Shown: piece by piece, positions 37,709-49,307 of the stretch
Layout: each line of letters starts with the position of its first letter
Position numbering within the stretch: the first letter of the stretch is position 1
Assembly: GCA_003241385.1 (NCBI GenBank)
Contig: QFPO01000004.1
Coordinates: 62,001 to 126,000, forward strand
Direction of reading: 5' to 3'
DNA: 64,000 bases
DNA from: Rhodanobacter denitrificans
Lineage (GTDB): Bacteria; Pseudomonadota; Gammaproteobacteria; Xanthomonadales; Rhodanobacteraceae
Notes under the pieces: model-generated
What the model was told of the DNA's origin: nothing
The model's input: only the letters and a program-made list of their open reading frames with translations
The model's database searches: none
Translations under genes and position numbers: made by a program

Positions 37709-38152
37709 TCAGACAATCTCGGGGAATTCGTTGAGCACGGCCCAGAACTGGCCGAGCGTCTGCACGGCCGCGAAGAACTGCGGCACGTCGACCGGCTTGA
37801 CGACGTAGGCGTTCACGCCGAGGTTCCAGCTGTGGGCCAGGTCGCTCTCCTCGCGCGAGGAGGACAGGATCACGACCGGCACGCGCCGGAAGCGCTCGTC
37901 CTCGCGCATGCGCTTGAGCACTTCCAGGCCGTCCAGACGCGGCATCTTGATGTCGAGCAGGACCACCGCCGGATTGCCGGCCGGCCGGCCTTCGTACGCA
38001 CCGCGCGCGAACAGGTAGTCCAGCGCCTCCACGCCGTCCTCGACGTGGATCACCGGATTGGCGAGCTTGGCCTCGCGCAGCGCGTCGAGCGCCATTTCGG
38101 CATCGGCGGCGCTGTCCTCGGCCAGCAGGATGGTACGGATCTCACGATTCAT
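37709..38152 (-). CDS. Single-domain response regulator (Rcp1-like)
   Basis: A 147-residue CheY-like protein with LLAEDSAADAEMA (acidic pocket), VVLLDIKMPRLDG (phospho-Asp), VILSSSREESD and AYVVKPVDVPQFF (Lys). It has an insertion YLFARGAYEGRPAGN before the phosphorylation site, as in Rcp1-type regulators of phytochrome-like kinases. There is no output domain, so it works by phosphotransfer or protein contact. The start overlaps the kinase stop by 4 nt, tying it to the membrane kinase upstream. Confidence 0.9.
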   Translation of the reverse strand: MNREIRTILLAEDSAADAEMALDALREAKLANPVIHVEDGVEALDYLFARGAYEGRPAGNPAVVLLDIKMPRLDGLEVLKRMREDERFRRVPVVILSSSREESDLAHSWNLGVNAYVVKPVDVPQFFAAVQTLGQFWAVLNEFPEIV

Positions 38153-39957
38153 ACGACGACACTCCCGGGTGGCATGCCCGCACCGACCGGTGCGGGCAGC
38201 GAAAAGTAGAACGTGGCGCCCTGGTCGGGCGTGGCCTCGGCCCAGGTCCGGCCGCCGTGCCGCCCGACGATGCGGCGTACATTGGCCAGCCCGATACCGG
38301 TGCCGGGGAAATCCGACGCCTTGTGCAGGCGCTGGAACACGCCGAACAACTTGCCGGCGTACTCCATGTCGAAGCCGGTGCCGTTGTCCTTGACGAAGAA
38401 AGTCGGGCCGTCGGTGGAGGTCTGCACGCCGACCTCGATCAGCGCATGCGCGCGGCGTGTGGTGTACTTGACCGCGTTGCCGAGCAGGTTCTGCCAGACC
38501 TGGCGCAGCATGCTCTCGTCGCCGACGACGATCGGCAGCACGCCGATGCGCCATTCGATGTCGCGGCCGGCCGCCTCGGTGGTCAGCATCGCGCGCATCT
38601 CGGCGACCAGAGCCTGCATGTCGACCGGCTGCAGGCGCAGCGCGTTGCGGCCCAGGCGCGAGTACAGCAGCAGATCCTCGATCAGCGAGGACATGCGTTG
38701 CGCCGACTCGACGATGATCGACAGGTAGTGCCGCGTCGTGTCGTCGCCGCGCTCGCCGAGGTGACGCTCGAGCTTGCCGGCGAAGCCGGCAATATGGCGC
38801 AGCGGCGCGCGCAGGTCGTGCGAGACCGAATAGCTGAACGCCTCCAGCTCGCGGTTGACGTCCGAGACCTGTTCGATCTGCTGCTCGAGCTCGCGGTTGA
38901 GGTCACGGATCTGCGTTTCGGCGCGCTTGACCGCGCTGACGTCGTTGACGGTGACCAGGATCGCCGGCTCCTGCTCGGACAGCAGCATGCGCCGCGCGTT
39001 GACGAAGACCACGCGCACGACGTCCTCGCCGGTGCGCTGGGTCAGCTCGTAGTCCCACAGCTCGCGGTCGCGCACCGCGACGTCGACCAGACGCTGGTGC
39101 AGCGCCGCGTCGGACCAGGCGCCGCCGCCGATCTCGTCGAGCGCCGCGCCGGCCGGGTCCTCGCTCTCGACGCCGTACACCTCGCGGAACGACTTGTTCA
39201 TCATCAGCACGCGCAGGCCGTTGTCGAGCACGAGGATCGGCTCGCGCAGGCTCTGCACGATCGTGCGCGAGCGCACGATCGCCTGGCGCGCACGCGACTC
39301 GGCCTCCAGACGCTGGCGCACCTGGCGTTCGGACGCATAGATCACCGCGCCGAGCAGCAGCAGCTGCACCACCAGCATGCCGAGCGCGGCCCAGGTCGAC
39401 TGGCGCTGGCTGGCCTCGGTCTGCGCGCTGCGCTCGACGTAGAGGTCTTCCTCGGCCGACAGCACCTGCATCGCCGAGCCGCGGAACGGGAACAGGTCCA
39501 CCGCCTGCCGCAGCGAGACCCCTGCGGCGTCGCGATCGCCCTCGTCGAGGTGGCGCATCGCGTCGTCGATCAGCTTGGCGCGGCCCTGGATCAGCGTCTC
39601 GAGATTGCCGATCCGGTTCTGCTGGCCGGCGTTGTCGCGGGTCGATTCGGCGAGGCGGTCGAGCAGCGGCAGCAGCCGCGAGCGGCGCGAGGTGTAGTCG
39701 CTGGCGCTGTCGGGGTCGGCCAGACCGCCGTAGCGCGTCAGCGCGAGGCCCTCCAGTTCGCCCATCGTCGACATCAGCTCGTAGATCGCCTCCTTGATGC
39801 CGGCGCTGTGCACGACCCAGGCGGACGCCTCGGCCGTGGCTTCGGCATTGCGGCGCAGGATCAGGTACGGCAGGGTCAGGCTGGCAGCGACGGCCACTGC
39901 GAGCATCACGGCTCGCAACGGAAAATCCGCTTTGACGGTCAGTTTCGACCAGGGCAT
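38149..39957 (-). CDS. Membrane sensor histidine kinase with PAS domain
   Basis: A 602-residue kinase. Two transmembrane helices (about 15-35 and 190-212) flank a periplasmic, mostly helical CHASE3-like sensor. A PAS domain (about 235-350) starts QSLREPILVLDNGLRVLMMN. A short coiled coil leads to HisKA with the phospho-His in AFSYSVSHDLRAPLRHIAG and to HATPase motifs N (VWQNLLGNAVKYT), G1 (KDNGTGFDMEYA), F (LFGVFQRLHKASDFPG) and G2 (GTGIGLANVRRIV). This is the phytochrome-like class that pairs with Rcp1 regulators, here encoded immediately downstream. The signal sensed is unknown. Confidence 0.92.
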   Translation of the reverse strand: MPWSKLTVKADFPLRAVMLAVAVAASLTLPYLILRRNAEATAEASAWVVHSAGIKEAIYELMSTMGELEGLALTRYGGLADPDSASDYTSRRSRLLPLLDRLAESTRDNAGQQNRIGNLETLIQGRAKLIDDAMRHLDEGDRDAAGVSLRQAVDLFPFRGSAMQVLSAEEDLYVERSAQTEASQRQSTWAALGMLVVQLLLLGAVIYASERQVRQRLEAESRARQAIVRSRTIVQSLREPILVLDNGLRVLMMNKSFREVYGVESEDPAGAALDEIGGGAWSDAALHQRLVDVAVRDRELWDYELTQRTGEDVVRVVFVNARRMLLSEQEPAILVTVNDVSAVKRAETQIRDLNRELEQQIEQVSDVNRELEAFSYSVSHDLRAPLRHIAGFAGKLERHLGERGDDTTRHYLSIIVESAQRMSSLIEDLLLYSRLGRNALRLQPVDMQALVAEMRAMLTTEAAGRDIEWRIGVLPIVVGDESMLRQVWQNLLGNAVKYTTRRAHALIEVGVQTSTDGPTFFVKDNGTGFDMEYAGKLFGVFQRLHKASDFPGTGIGLANVRRIVGRHGGRTWAEATPDQGATFYFSLPAPVGAGMPPGSVVV

Positions 39958-40179
39958 GCACGCTCCAGGTGTAAAAATGAACCGCCCGGCCCTGGCACCG
40001 GTCGCTGAACGACCGTCGGGCGTCCCGCCGGGCGGCGAACGCTCGGAGCATAGCATTCCCGTTTCGAGCGGCGCGGCCGCTTCGGCCGGCCCGCGCACCG
40101 GCGGTAACGCTGGCGGAAGTCCCGAACGGGCTTGCTAGAATCGCGCGCCCTTTCCGCCCCCTGCGAGCCGAGCCCGTTC

Positions 40180-40809
40180 ATGTCGCCGCCCACCGTTCCG
40201 CCCCCGATGCGCCCCCTGCCGCGCCTGATCTTCTTCTCGCGCTGGCTGCAGCTGCCGCTCTACCTCGGCCTGATCGTCGCGCAGGGCGTGTACGTCGTCC
40301 TGTTCGTCAAGGAGTTGTGGCATCTGATCCACGGCGCGGCGAGCCTGGGCGAGCAGGAGATCATGCTGATCGTGCTCGGTCTGATCGACGTGGTGATGAT
40401 CTCCAACCTGCTGGTCATGGTGATCGTCGGCGGTTACGAGACCTTCGTCTCGCGGCTGCGCCTGGAAGGCCATCCGGATCAGCCCGAGTGGCTGAGCCAC
40501 GTCAACGCCTCGGTGCTCAAGGTCAAGCTGGCGATGGCGATCATCGGCATCTCCTCGATCCACCTGCTCAAGACCTTCATCGCCGCCGGCACGCTCGAAG
40601 GCCTGCCGTTCTGCACGCCCGAGGTGCTCGCCGCGCTGAAGGAAGCGGCGCTGAGCGCATCGAACAGCCGCGGCTGCAGCACGCTGACGCCGATCGGCGT
40701 GCTCTGGCAGACGGTGATCCACTGCGTGTTCATCCTGTCGGCGATCGGCATCGCCTACACCGACAAGCTGATGCAGGCGGCCAAGCCGGCCAACGGCAAG
40801 GCGCATTGA
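40180..40809 (+). CDS. UPF0114 family membrane protein (YqhA-like)
   Basis: A 209-residue inner-membrane protein with four hydrophobic helices. SRWLQLPLYLGLIVAQGVYV, LIDVVMISNLLVMVIVGGYE, FVSRLRLEGHPDQPEWLSHV and KLAMAIIGISSIHLLKTFI match the UPF0114/YqhA family (TIGR00645). It is longer than the E. coli protein (~165 residues), the difference being a ~40-residue Cys-containing loop (LPFCTPEV...RGCSTL). The function is unknown. ATG 40180 is chosen; upstream in-frame codons have no conserved sequence. Confidence 0.9.
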   Translation: MSPPTVPPPMRPLPRLIFFSRWLQLPLYLGLIVAQGVYVVLFVKELWHLIHGAASLGEQEIMLIVLGLIDVVMISNLLVMVIVGGYETFVSRLRLEGHPDQPEWLSHVNASVLKVKLAMAIIGISSIHLLKTFIAAGTLEGLPFCTPEVLAALKEAALSASNSRGCSTLTPIGVLWQTVIHCVFILSAIGIAYTDKLMQAAKPANGKAH

Positions 40810-40812
40810 CCG

Positions 40813-40843
40813 CGACGGCGGCGCGGCACGCGCGCCGCCGTCG
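40813..40843 (+). terminator. Hairpin after UPF0114 gene
   Basis: A 13-bp perfect stem (40813-40825 with 40831-40843) with a 5-nt loop starts 4 bp after the stop codon and is followed by ATCTTCG. It is a strong candidate for a terminator despite the missing U-run. Confidence 0.65.
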
Positions 40844-40978
40844 ATCTTCGGGCAGCGGCGGACGCGCAGGGCGCCGCTGCCGCCATGCCGGGCCGCACGC
40901 CCGGCCGGCGCGCACCAGCACCGACGCGCGCTCGCCGATGACGCGCAGACGCATCGGGCCGGCGTTCCCGCAGCGAGA

Positions 40979-41914
40979 CTACAGGTGAGGCGGCCAGCGC
41001 CGCTCCGGCGGGCGCCAGTTGGCCAGCGCCTCGCGTGTGCGCTGGCGGCCGAGTTCGATCAGGTCAGCGGCGCGGTCGAACGCGTAGAACGTCGCCGCGC
41101 TGCGCGGAATCGAGATCAGCAGGTCCGGCGGCTGCGCGGCCAGCTTGAGGCGGCTGATCGTGCCCTGCACGGTCTCGAGCGAGCGCGCGAACAGCTCGAT
41201 CATGCCGAGCTCGCGCTCGCGCCGAGCCGGCACCGTCACTTCGCGTTCGAGCAGGCCGAACAGGCTGCCCAGGCGCGCGGCGAGGCTGCGCACCGGCGCC
41301 GGCTGCGGCGGCGCCGGTTCCAGCGGCATGTCGTCCGGCGCATCGACGTCGACCGCGATCGTCAGATCGGTCAGGTCGCGCAGCGTCGCCGAGACCGGCA
41401 GCGGATTGAGCAGACCGCCGTCGACCAGCAGCCGGCCCTGGTACTGATGCGGACGGAAGATCGTCGGGATCGCGATCGAGGCGCGGATCGCGTCGAACAG
41501 CGAGCCGCGCGAGAACCAGACCTCGCGCTGCGTGTCGAGGTCGACCGCGACGGCGGTATAGGCGATCGGCAGATCCTCGATCGCGACGTCCCCGATCAGC
41601 TCGCTGAGCACGCCGATGATCCGGTCGCCCTTGATGAAGCCGCCGCCGCTCAGCGTCCAGTCGAGCAGGCGCCACATGCCGATGCGCTGCAACGGCAGCA
41701 CGAAGTCGCGATAGACCGGCAGCTTGCCGGCGGCATGGATGCCGCCGACCAGGGCGCCCATCGAGCTGCCGGCGATCGAGGCGATCGTGAAGCCCTGCGC
41801 GGTCAATTCCTCGATCGCGCCGATGTGCGCATAACCGCGCGCGCCGCCGGAGCCGAGCACCAGCGAGACCGAACGGCCGCCCGTGGCCGCGCCGGTGGCC
41901 TCCAGCGCGTTCAT
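40979..41914 (-). CDS. Patatin-like phospholipase (RssA-like)
   Basis: A 311-residue soluble protein of the patatin family. The oxyanion loop is LVLGSGGARGYAHIGAIEEL, the nucleophile Ser is in IAGSSMGALVGG (G-x-S-x-G) and the dyad Asp is in LLVDGGLLNPLPV (DGG). FDAIRASIAIPTIFRPH is a usual family segment. There is no signal peptide. These enzymes hydrolyse acyl esters of phospholipids; the RssA branch has no firmly known substrate. The start overlaps the stop of the WYL regulator by 4 nt. Confidence 0.9.
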   Translation of the reverse strand: MNALEATGAATGGRSVSLVLGSGGARGYAHIGAIEELTAQGFTIASIAGSSMGALVGGIHAAGKLPVYRDFVLPLQRIGMWRLLDWTLSGGGFIKGDRIIGVLSELIGDVAIEDLPIAYTAVAVDLDTQREVWFSRGSLFDAIRASIAIPTIFRPHQYQGRLLVDGGLLNPLPVSATLRDLTDLTIAVDVDAPDDMPLEPAPPQPAPVRSLAARLGSLFGLLEREVTVPARRERELGMIELFARSLETVQGTISRLKLAAQPPDLLISIPRSAATFYAFDRAADLIELGRQRTREALANWRPPERRWPPHL

Positions 41915-42888
41915 ACGCCGGCCTGATACGCGCCGAGCGAGAGCTGCAGCAGGATCTTCATTTCCTCGCGCAGCGAGACCGGCGCGACGACCTCGGCGTC
42001 CGGCCCGTACTTGAGCACGTCCATCAGCAGCTCGCGCGAGTTCGAATACGGCAGCTTGAGTTCGTAACGGCCGTCCGCCAGCCACTGGCCCTGCTGCTGC
42101 GAGTGCCAGTGCTCGTCGGCGACCCAGCGCGCCGCATGCGGCGAGAAGCGCAACGTCGCCCAGGCCTTGGGCGGCCCGGAGAAGATGCCGTAGCTGGAGG
42201 CCAGATGCGCGTCGAGCTCCTCGGCCGGCCGGTCGAGCGCGGACGCGTCGAGCACGACCGGCTCGCGGATGCGGTCCAGCGCGAAGCTGCGCAGGGCGTC
42301 GCGGCCGTGGTCCCAGGCGTCGAGGTACCAGTTGTCGCGATAGTGGGCCAGGCGCTGCGGCGAGACCTGACGGTCGGTCAGCGCGTCGGTGGAGCGCGCG
42401 CGGTAACGAAACGCCAGGCGCTGACGATTCAGCAGCGCGCCGGCGAGCACACGGAACACGCCCTGGTCGAGCCGGCGCGCGCCGCTGGCGATCACGCGGA
42501 TGCGCTCGATCGGCAGCGTGCGGCCACTGTGCTGGTCCGACAGCAGGCGCTCGATGCGCGCGCGGAACGGCGCCAGCGCGCCGGCCAGCACACCCGGATC
42601 GGAGCGCCCGAGCAGCTCGTTCAGGGCCAGCAGCGCGGCCAGCTCCTCGCTGGTCAGCCACAGGCCCGGCAGCTCGAAGCGCTCGCCCTCGTCGGCGGCA
42701 TAGCGGATCGCGGCCTGCTCGGCGTCGCTCTCGATCGGCGCGCCGAGCGCGTCGCGCAGGAACGCGACGTCGCGATACAGCGTCGCGCGCGAGCAGGCCA
42801 GTTCTTCCTTGAGCCGCGCCATCGGAACCGGGTAGCGCGCGGACTTGAGGATGCGGTGCAGGGTCAGGATGCGTTCGTAGCGATCCAT
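41911..42888 (-). CDS. HTH/WYL-domain transcriptional regulator (YafY-like)
   Basis: A 325-residue regulator. An N-terminal HTH_11 domain (MDRYERILTLHRILKSARY, then LACSRATLYRDVAFLRDALG) is followed by a WYL domain at ~150-220 (RLAFRYRARSTD...SPQRLAHYRDNWYLDAWD) and a WCX-like C-terminus. Proteins of this class bind nucleotides or oligonucleotides through WYL and regulate DNA repair, defence or phage genes. It is the first gene of a two-gene unit with the patatin gene. It is divergent from nothing: rnpB, on the same strand, lies upstream. Confidence 0.9.
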   Translation of the reverse strand: MDRYERILTLHRILKSARYPVPMARLKEELACSRATLYRDVAFLRDALGAPIESDAEQAAIRYAADEGERFELPGLWLTSEELAALLALNELLGRSDPGVLAGALAPFRARIERLLSDQHSGRTLPIERIRVIASGARRLDQGVFRVLAGALLNRQRLAFRYRARSTDALTDRQVSPQRLAHYRDNWYLDAWDHGRDALRSFALDRIREPVVLDASALDRPAEELDAHLASSYGIFSGPPKAWATLRFSPHAARWVADEHWHSQQQGQWLADGRYELKLPYSNSRELLMDVLKYGPDAEVVAPVSLREEMKILLQLSLGAYQAGV

Positions 42889-42965
42889 GGCGAAAGACGG
42901 CAGGCCGGTGAGGCCGGCAAGTGTGTCACAAGCATCCGTCCGCTTTCGCGACCGGCACGATCGAG

Positions 42966-42991
42966 CCCCGGCGGCCATACAGCCGCCGGGG
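42966..42991 (-). terminator. Hairpin downstream of rnpB
   Basis: A 10-bp perfect G+C stem (42966-42975 with 42982-42991) with a 6-nt loop starts ~14 bp past the end of RNase P RNA on the minus strand. No U-run follows. Confidence 0.6.
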
Positions 42992-43004
42992 TGCGTACCG
43001 GAAA

Positions 43005-43363
43005 CAAGCGGAGCCGGCCGGTAAGCCGGGTTCTGTCGTGGACAGTCATTCCTCTGGGCCTTGCGTCGCCGCAAGGCTCGAGCGACCAACCCGGGGACGA
43101 CGCGGGCCGCGCCATGGTCCCCCTATTTGGTCTTGCTCCGGGTGGGGTTTGCCGTGCCCTGCGGCGTTGGCCCCGCAGGCGGTGCGCTCTTACCGCACCG
43201 TTTCACCATCACCACGCACGTCTTGCGACGCCGTTCGGCTGTCTGTTCTCTGTTGCACTGTCCGTCGGCTCGCGCCGCCCAGGCGTTACCTGGCACCCTG
43301 CCCTGTGGAGCCCGGACTTTCCTCGGCACGCGATGCGTGACGCGACTGTCTGGCCGACTCCGC
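43005..43363 (-). ncRNA. rnpB: RNase P RNA, bacterial type A
   Basis: On the minus strand the sequence has the diagnostic blocks of M1 RNA in order: GAGGAAAGTCCGGGCTCC (CR-I), ACAGGGCAGGGTGCCAGGTA, GGTGAAACGGTGCGGTAAGA, GCACCGC, CCCGGAGCAAGACCAAATAG and, near the end, GAATGACTGTCCACGACAGA followed by ACCCGGCTTACCGG. Ends are set by the P1 helix, whose arms GCGGAGTCGGCC (43363-43352) and GGCCGGCTCCGC (43019-43008) pair along 12 bp; the true ends may differ by a few bases. It is the catalytic RNA that matures tRNA 5' ends. Confidence 0.96.
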
Positions 43364-43368
43364 GGGCA

Positions 43369-43400
43369 AGTCTACCGAGTTAGGAACAATGTTCCTAACT
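43369..43400 (-). promoter_or_regulatory. rnpB promoter with 23-bp perfect palindrome
   Basis: AGTTAGGAAC (43378-43387) and GTTCCTAACT (43391-43400) are perfect 10-bp arms around AAT. On the minus strand a possible -10 TAGACT (43374-43369) would place initiation at about 43362, matching the P1-defined 5' end, and the palindrome covers the -35/spacer (TTAGGA, 18-bp spacing). It looks like an operator for a dimeric regulator. Confidence 0.6.
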
Positions 43401-43837
43401 TGGCGCACGCATACGCGCCGCGCGGACCGCCTTGTGCGTGGCCGCGATCGCCGCGGCGGCGATGGGCGGCCCGCCGGCCAGCGGCCGGATGGCTGAACGT
43501 CGCGGCGGATCGCGCTGCGGCAAGCAGGGCTCGTCGAACGCCGCACGCCCCGCTCGAAGCACGCCCCGGGCGCGAGCAGCGCTGTCTCGACGATCTGCGC
43601 AGCGCATGCGTATTTCGTCGCGAGCCGTTCAAGCGATGCGGGCCGCGTGGTGCCCGCGGCGCTGCGACGACACATCCTGCGAGACCCGATCGAAGACACC
43701 TGGCCGATGCCGCCATCCGATGCGGCGCGCCCTCGCGCAACGTCGTCCGGCGCCGGAGGCCGCCACCGCGCAACCTCCGGCGCCGGCAACGCGCCGAAAC
43801 CCGGCGAGTCCGGCCGCCCCGTTCCGCGCCGGCGTCG
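43401..43837. other. Intergenic region, no gene recognised
   Basis: About 435 bp between rnpB and the end of the minus-strand beta-helix gene. Frames crossing it give Arg/Ala-rich products without family signals. Nothing structural stood out by eye. Confidence 0.4.
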
Positions 43838-45124
43838 TTACGGGTCGAAGCCGTCGCGGAACAGGGCGTCCGGGTCGACCTGCACCTCGAATGCGCCGAT
43901 GTCGGCGGCCGCGCCGACCTCACGCGCGAACGCACCGCCGCGCTGGTCGCCGATCAGGCTGACCGTGTTGCTGCCGGCATCGATCGCCGGACTGCCGGCG
44001 GCCAGTGCATGGGTCGGCGTGTAGCCGCCGTTGTCGGCCAGCGGCAGCAGCAGCGGATCGGCCTGCAGCGTGCCGGCCGGCACGCTCAGCGTGGCCTGCC
44101 GGATCAGGTTGTTCGCGCCGGTCACCGCGACGCCGGCCGCACCGCCCAGATCGATGCCGCCGTTGTCGGAGAGGATCGTGCTCTGGATGTCGGCGCCGGC
44201 CGTCAGATGGAGGCCGCCGGCCGCCTCGGTGTCGAGGTTGAACGCGATCGTGCTGTTGGCGAGCACCAGCGGCGCGCCGATCCGCGCGCCGCCGATGCGC
44301 AGCGCGGCTTCGTTGCCGGAGACGGTGCTGTTGAGGATCGCCACGCTGTCCTCGGCCGCCGATCCGGCGCTGAGGCCGGCCGCCTCGCCGGCCCGATTGC
44401 CGGTGACCGCGCTGGACAGGATCACCGTCGAGCCGACGATCGCCAGGCCACCCCCGCTCGACGTCGCATAGTTGGACGTCGCCTCGTTGCCGCGGATCTC
44501 ACTGTAGAACGCCTGCGCGGTGCCGGCATGGGCACCACCGCCTTCGACGATGCCGTCGGCCAGTGCGGTATTGCCGCTGATCGTGCTCCACAGCAGCGTC
44601 AGGTCGCCATCGACGGCCAGGCCACCGCCGCGCGCCACGGCGCCCTCGCCGGCGAGCACGCCGCAACCGGAGATGACCACCTGATCGAGCACGACGTTGC
44701 CGGCCGACACGACGCAGCCGCCGGCGGCGTCGCCCTCGTGGGTGTACTTGCCCTGCAGCAGGCTCAGATCGGCGACCGTCAGCGTGCCGCCACCGTGCGC
44801 GAGGATGCGGCTGGTGAAGCCCGCATCGATCGCGAGCGCGGCGGCGCCGGGGCCTTTCAGCGTCACGTCGCCGCTCAATGCGATCGCGCCGGCGCTCAGC
44901 GTGATCGTGCTGCAGGTCAGCGCGGACAGGTCGATCGTGTCGCCGGATCCGGCACCGAGCGCGACCTCGCGCAGGCTGCCGGGACCGCTGTCGTCGCAGG
45001 TGGAGACCGGCAGGATCGCCGCGCCGGCCGGCACCGCCGCGGCCAGGACCAGTGCGCAGCAGACCGCGGCCAGCGGACGGCGGCGCAGCCGCCGCAGACG
45101 CGGATCGAAAGCTGCCGAAGGCAT
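43838..45124 (-). CDS. Secreted beta-helix protein with LFRDGFDP tail
   Basis: A 428-residue protein from ATG 45124 (GGAG ~9 nt upstream); GTG 45148 or ATG 45145 in the same frame overlap the previous stop and would add 7-8 residues. A basic N-terminus and signal peptide (RRPLAAVCCALVLAAAVPAG) lead to ILPVSTCDDSGPGSLREVAL, the Cys/SLRE start of CSLREA-like secreted beta-helix proteins. Glycine-rich helix coils follow (LDQVVISGCGVL, STISGNTALADG, STIAFNLDTEAAGGL). LPLADNGGYTPTHALAAGSP and DQRGGAFAREVGAAADIGAFE are the conserved end of this family. The protein ends DALFRDGFDP. It is the second secreted protein after the kelch gene. Confidence 0.82.
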   Translation of the reverse strand: MPSAAFDPRLRRLRRRPLAAVCCALVLAAAVPAGAAILPVSTCDDSGPGSLREVALGAGSGDTIDLSALTCSTITLSAGAIALSGDVTLKGPGAAALAIDAGFTSRILAHGGGTLTVADLSLLQGKYTHEGDAAGGCVVSAGNVVLDQVVISGCGVLAGEGAVARGGGLAVDGDLTLLWSTISGNTALADGIVEGGGAHAGTAQAFYSEIRGNEATSNYATSSGGGLAIVGSTVILSSAVTGNRAGEAAGLSAGSAAEDSVAILNSTVSGNEAALRIGGARIGAPLVLANSTIAFNLDTEAAGGLHLTAGADIQSTILSDNGGIDLGGAAGVAVTGANNLIRQATLSVPAGTLQADPLLLPLADNGGYTPTHALAAGSPAIDAGSNTVSLIGDQRGGAFAREVGAAADIGAFEVQVDPDALFRDGFDP

Positions 45125-45144
45125 CGCGCGAGCTCCGGGCGGCA

Positions 45145-46374
45145 TCACGGCTCGAACCCGTCGGCGAACACTGCGTCGGCACGGCCGATCGCGATGCGCT
45201 GCGCCTCGCTGCGTACGACCACACCGGCGTCGAGTCCGCCGGCGATCAGCACGTCGCCGCCGGCGGTCAGCGCCGCGGTGTGGAAGACCACTGCGCGGTC
45301 GAGCTCGGCGATCACCTCGAACGTGCCGAGCGCCGGGTCAAAGAGCTCGACCGGCGCGATCGGCACATAGTTGCGGTTGCCGCCGGCGAACACGATACGG
45401 CTGTCCGGCAGCGCGATCGCGCTGTGGTAGTAGCGTGAAAACGCCGGCTGCGCGGCCAGCGCGGTGAACTGGCCGGTCGCCGGATCGTAGACCTCGGCGT
45501 GCTCGACCTGGGCCACGGAGTCGTTGGTGCCGCCGACGATCAGTATGCGGCCGTCCGGCAGACGCGTCGCGGTCGGTCCGATCCGCGCCGCCGTCATCGC
45601 ACCGGTCACGCTGAACTGACCGGTCGCCGGGTCGTAGATCTCGGCATGGGTCAGCGCGGCGCCGCCGTCGGTCTGGCCGCCGGCGATCAGCACGCGGCCG
45701 TCGGCGAGCAGGGCCGCGGTCGCGTAGGCGCGGCCGATCGCGGCGCTGCCGGTCGTCGTGAACTGGCCGGTCGCCGGGTCGTAGATCTCGCCGTCCAGCG
45801 TCCACTGCGGGCCGTCCGGATTGGAGTCCGAGCCGGTCGCGATCAGTACGCGGCCATCGGCCAGACGCGTGGCGATGTGCAGATTGCGCGGGCCGGCCAG
45901 CGGGCCGGTCGCCGCGAACTGGCCGGTCGCCGGATCGTAGAGCTCCGAATGCGGCACGCCCTGGCAGACCTGGAAGCCGCCCGAGCTACCGCCCAGATCG
46001 ACACAGCCGCCGCTGACCAGGACGCGGCCGTCGGCCAGCGCCACGGTGCCGGCGGCGTCGTACATGCGCCGGTACAGCATCTGGCCGGTCGCGGTGAAGG
46101 CGCCGGTCGCCGGATCGTAGATCTCGGCGTTGCGCAGGATCTGGCTGCCGTCGTTGCCACCGGCGACCAGCACGCGGCCGCCGGGCAGGGCGGCGGTGGC
46201 ATGGCCGTAACGCGCGGTCGCCAGCGTCGCCTCGGCGGCGCCGGACGGCAGCGCGCCGGCCAGCGCCGGCTGGACCTGCGGCGGCAGGCCCGGCAGCACG
46301 GTCGCGACCGGCGCGGCGGCGGCGAATGCAGGGGCGAGCAGGACGGCGACGATCGAAAAACGTTTCGGATTCAT
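45145..46374 (-). CDS. Secreted kelch-repeat protein with VFADGFEP tail
   Basis: A 409-residue protein starting MNPKRFSIVAVLLAPAFAAA at ATG 46374. Six kelch repeats are plain, each with GRVLVAGG-like and YDPATGxF segments (IYDPATGAF, LYDPATGQF, IYDPATGQF twice, VYDPATGQF, LFDPALGTF), predicting one six-bladed beta-propeller. No catalytic residues of galactose oxidase were recognised. It ends ADAVFADGFEP, the tail common to secreted proteins in this window. It is ~140 bp downstream of the Ser/Thr kinase on the same strand and may belong to the same regulon. Confidence 0.85.
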   Translation of the reverse strand: MNPKRFSIVAVLLAPAFAAAAPVATVLPGLPPQVQPALAGALPSGAAEATLATARYGHATAALPGGRVLVAGGNDGSQILRNAEIYDPATGAFTATGQMLYRRMYDAAGTVALADGRVLVSGGCVDLGGSSGGFQVCQGVPHSELYDPATGQFAATGPLAGPRNLHIATRLADGRVLIATGSDSNPDGPQWTLDGEIYDPATGQFTTTGSAAIGRAYATAALLADGRVLIAGGQTDGGAALTHAEIYDPATGQFSVTGAMTAARIGPTATRLPDGRILIVGGTNDSVAQVEHAEVYDPATGQFTALAAQPAFSRYYHSAIALPDSRIVFAGGNRNYVPIAPVELFDPALGTFEVIAELDRAVVFHTAALTAGGDVLIAGGLDAGVVVRSEAQRIAIGRADAVFADGFEP

Positions 46375-46514
46375 GGCGATGGCGGACTCGAAGTGGAGAC
46401 GATGAGCGCCCGCCGCGGCGGGCCGCCGGCGCGCTCGAGCGCGCGGCATCTTCATCAACGAGATCGTGCGGCGAACCCTGACACGATCGTGCGCGGACGC
46501 TGCGCCGCCTGCGC

Positions 46515-49303
<2,789 letters not shown>

Positions 49304-49307
<4 letters not shown>

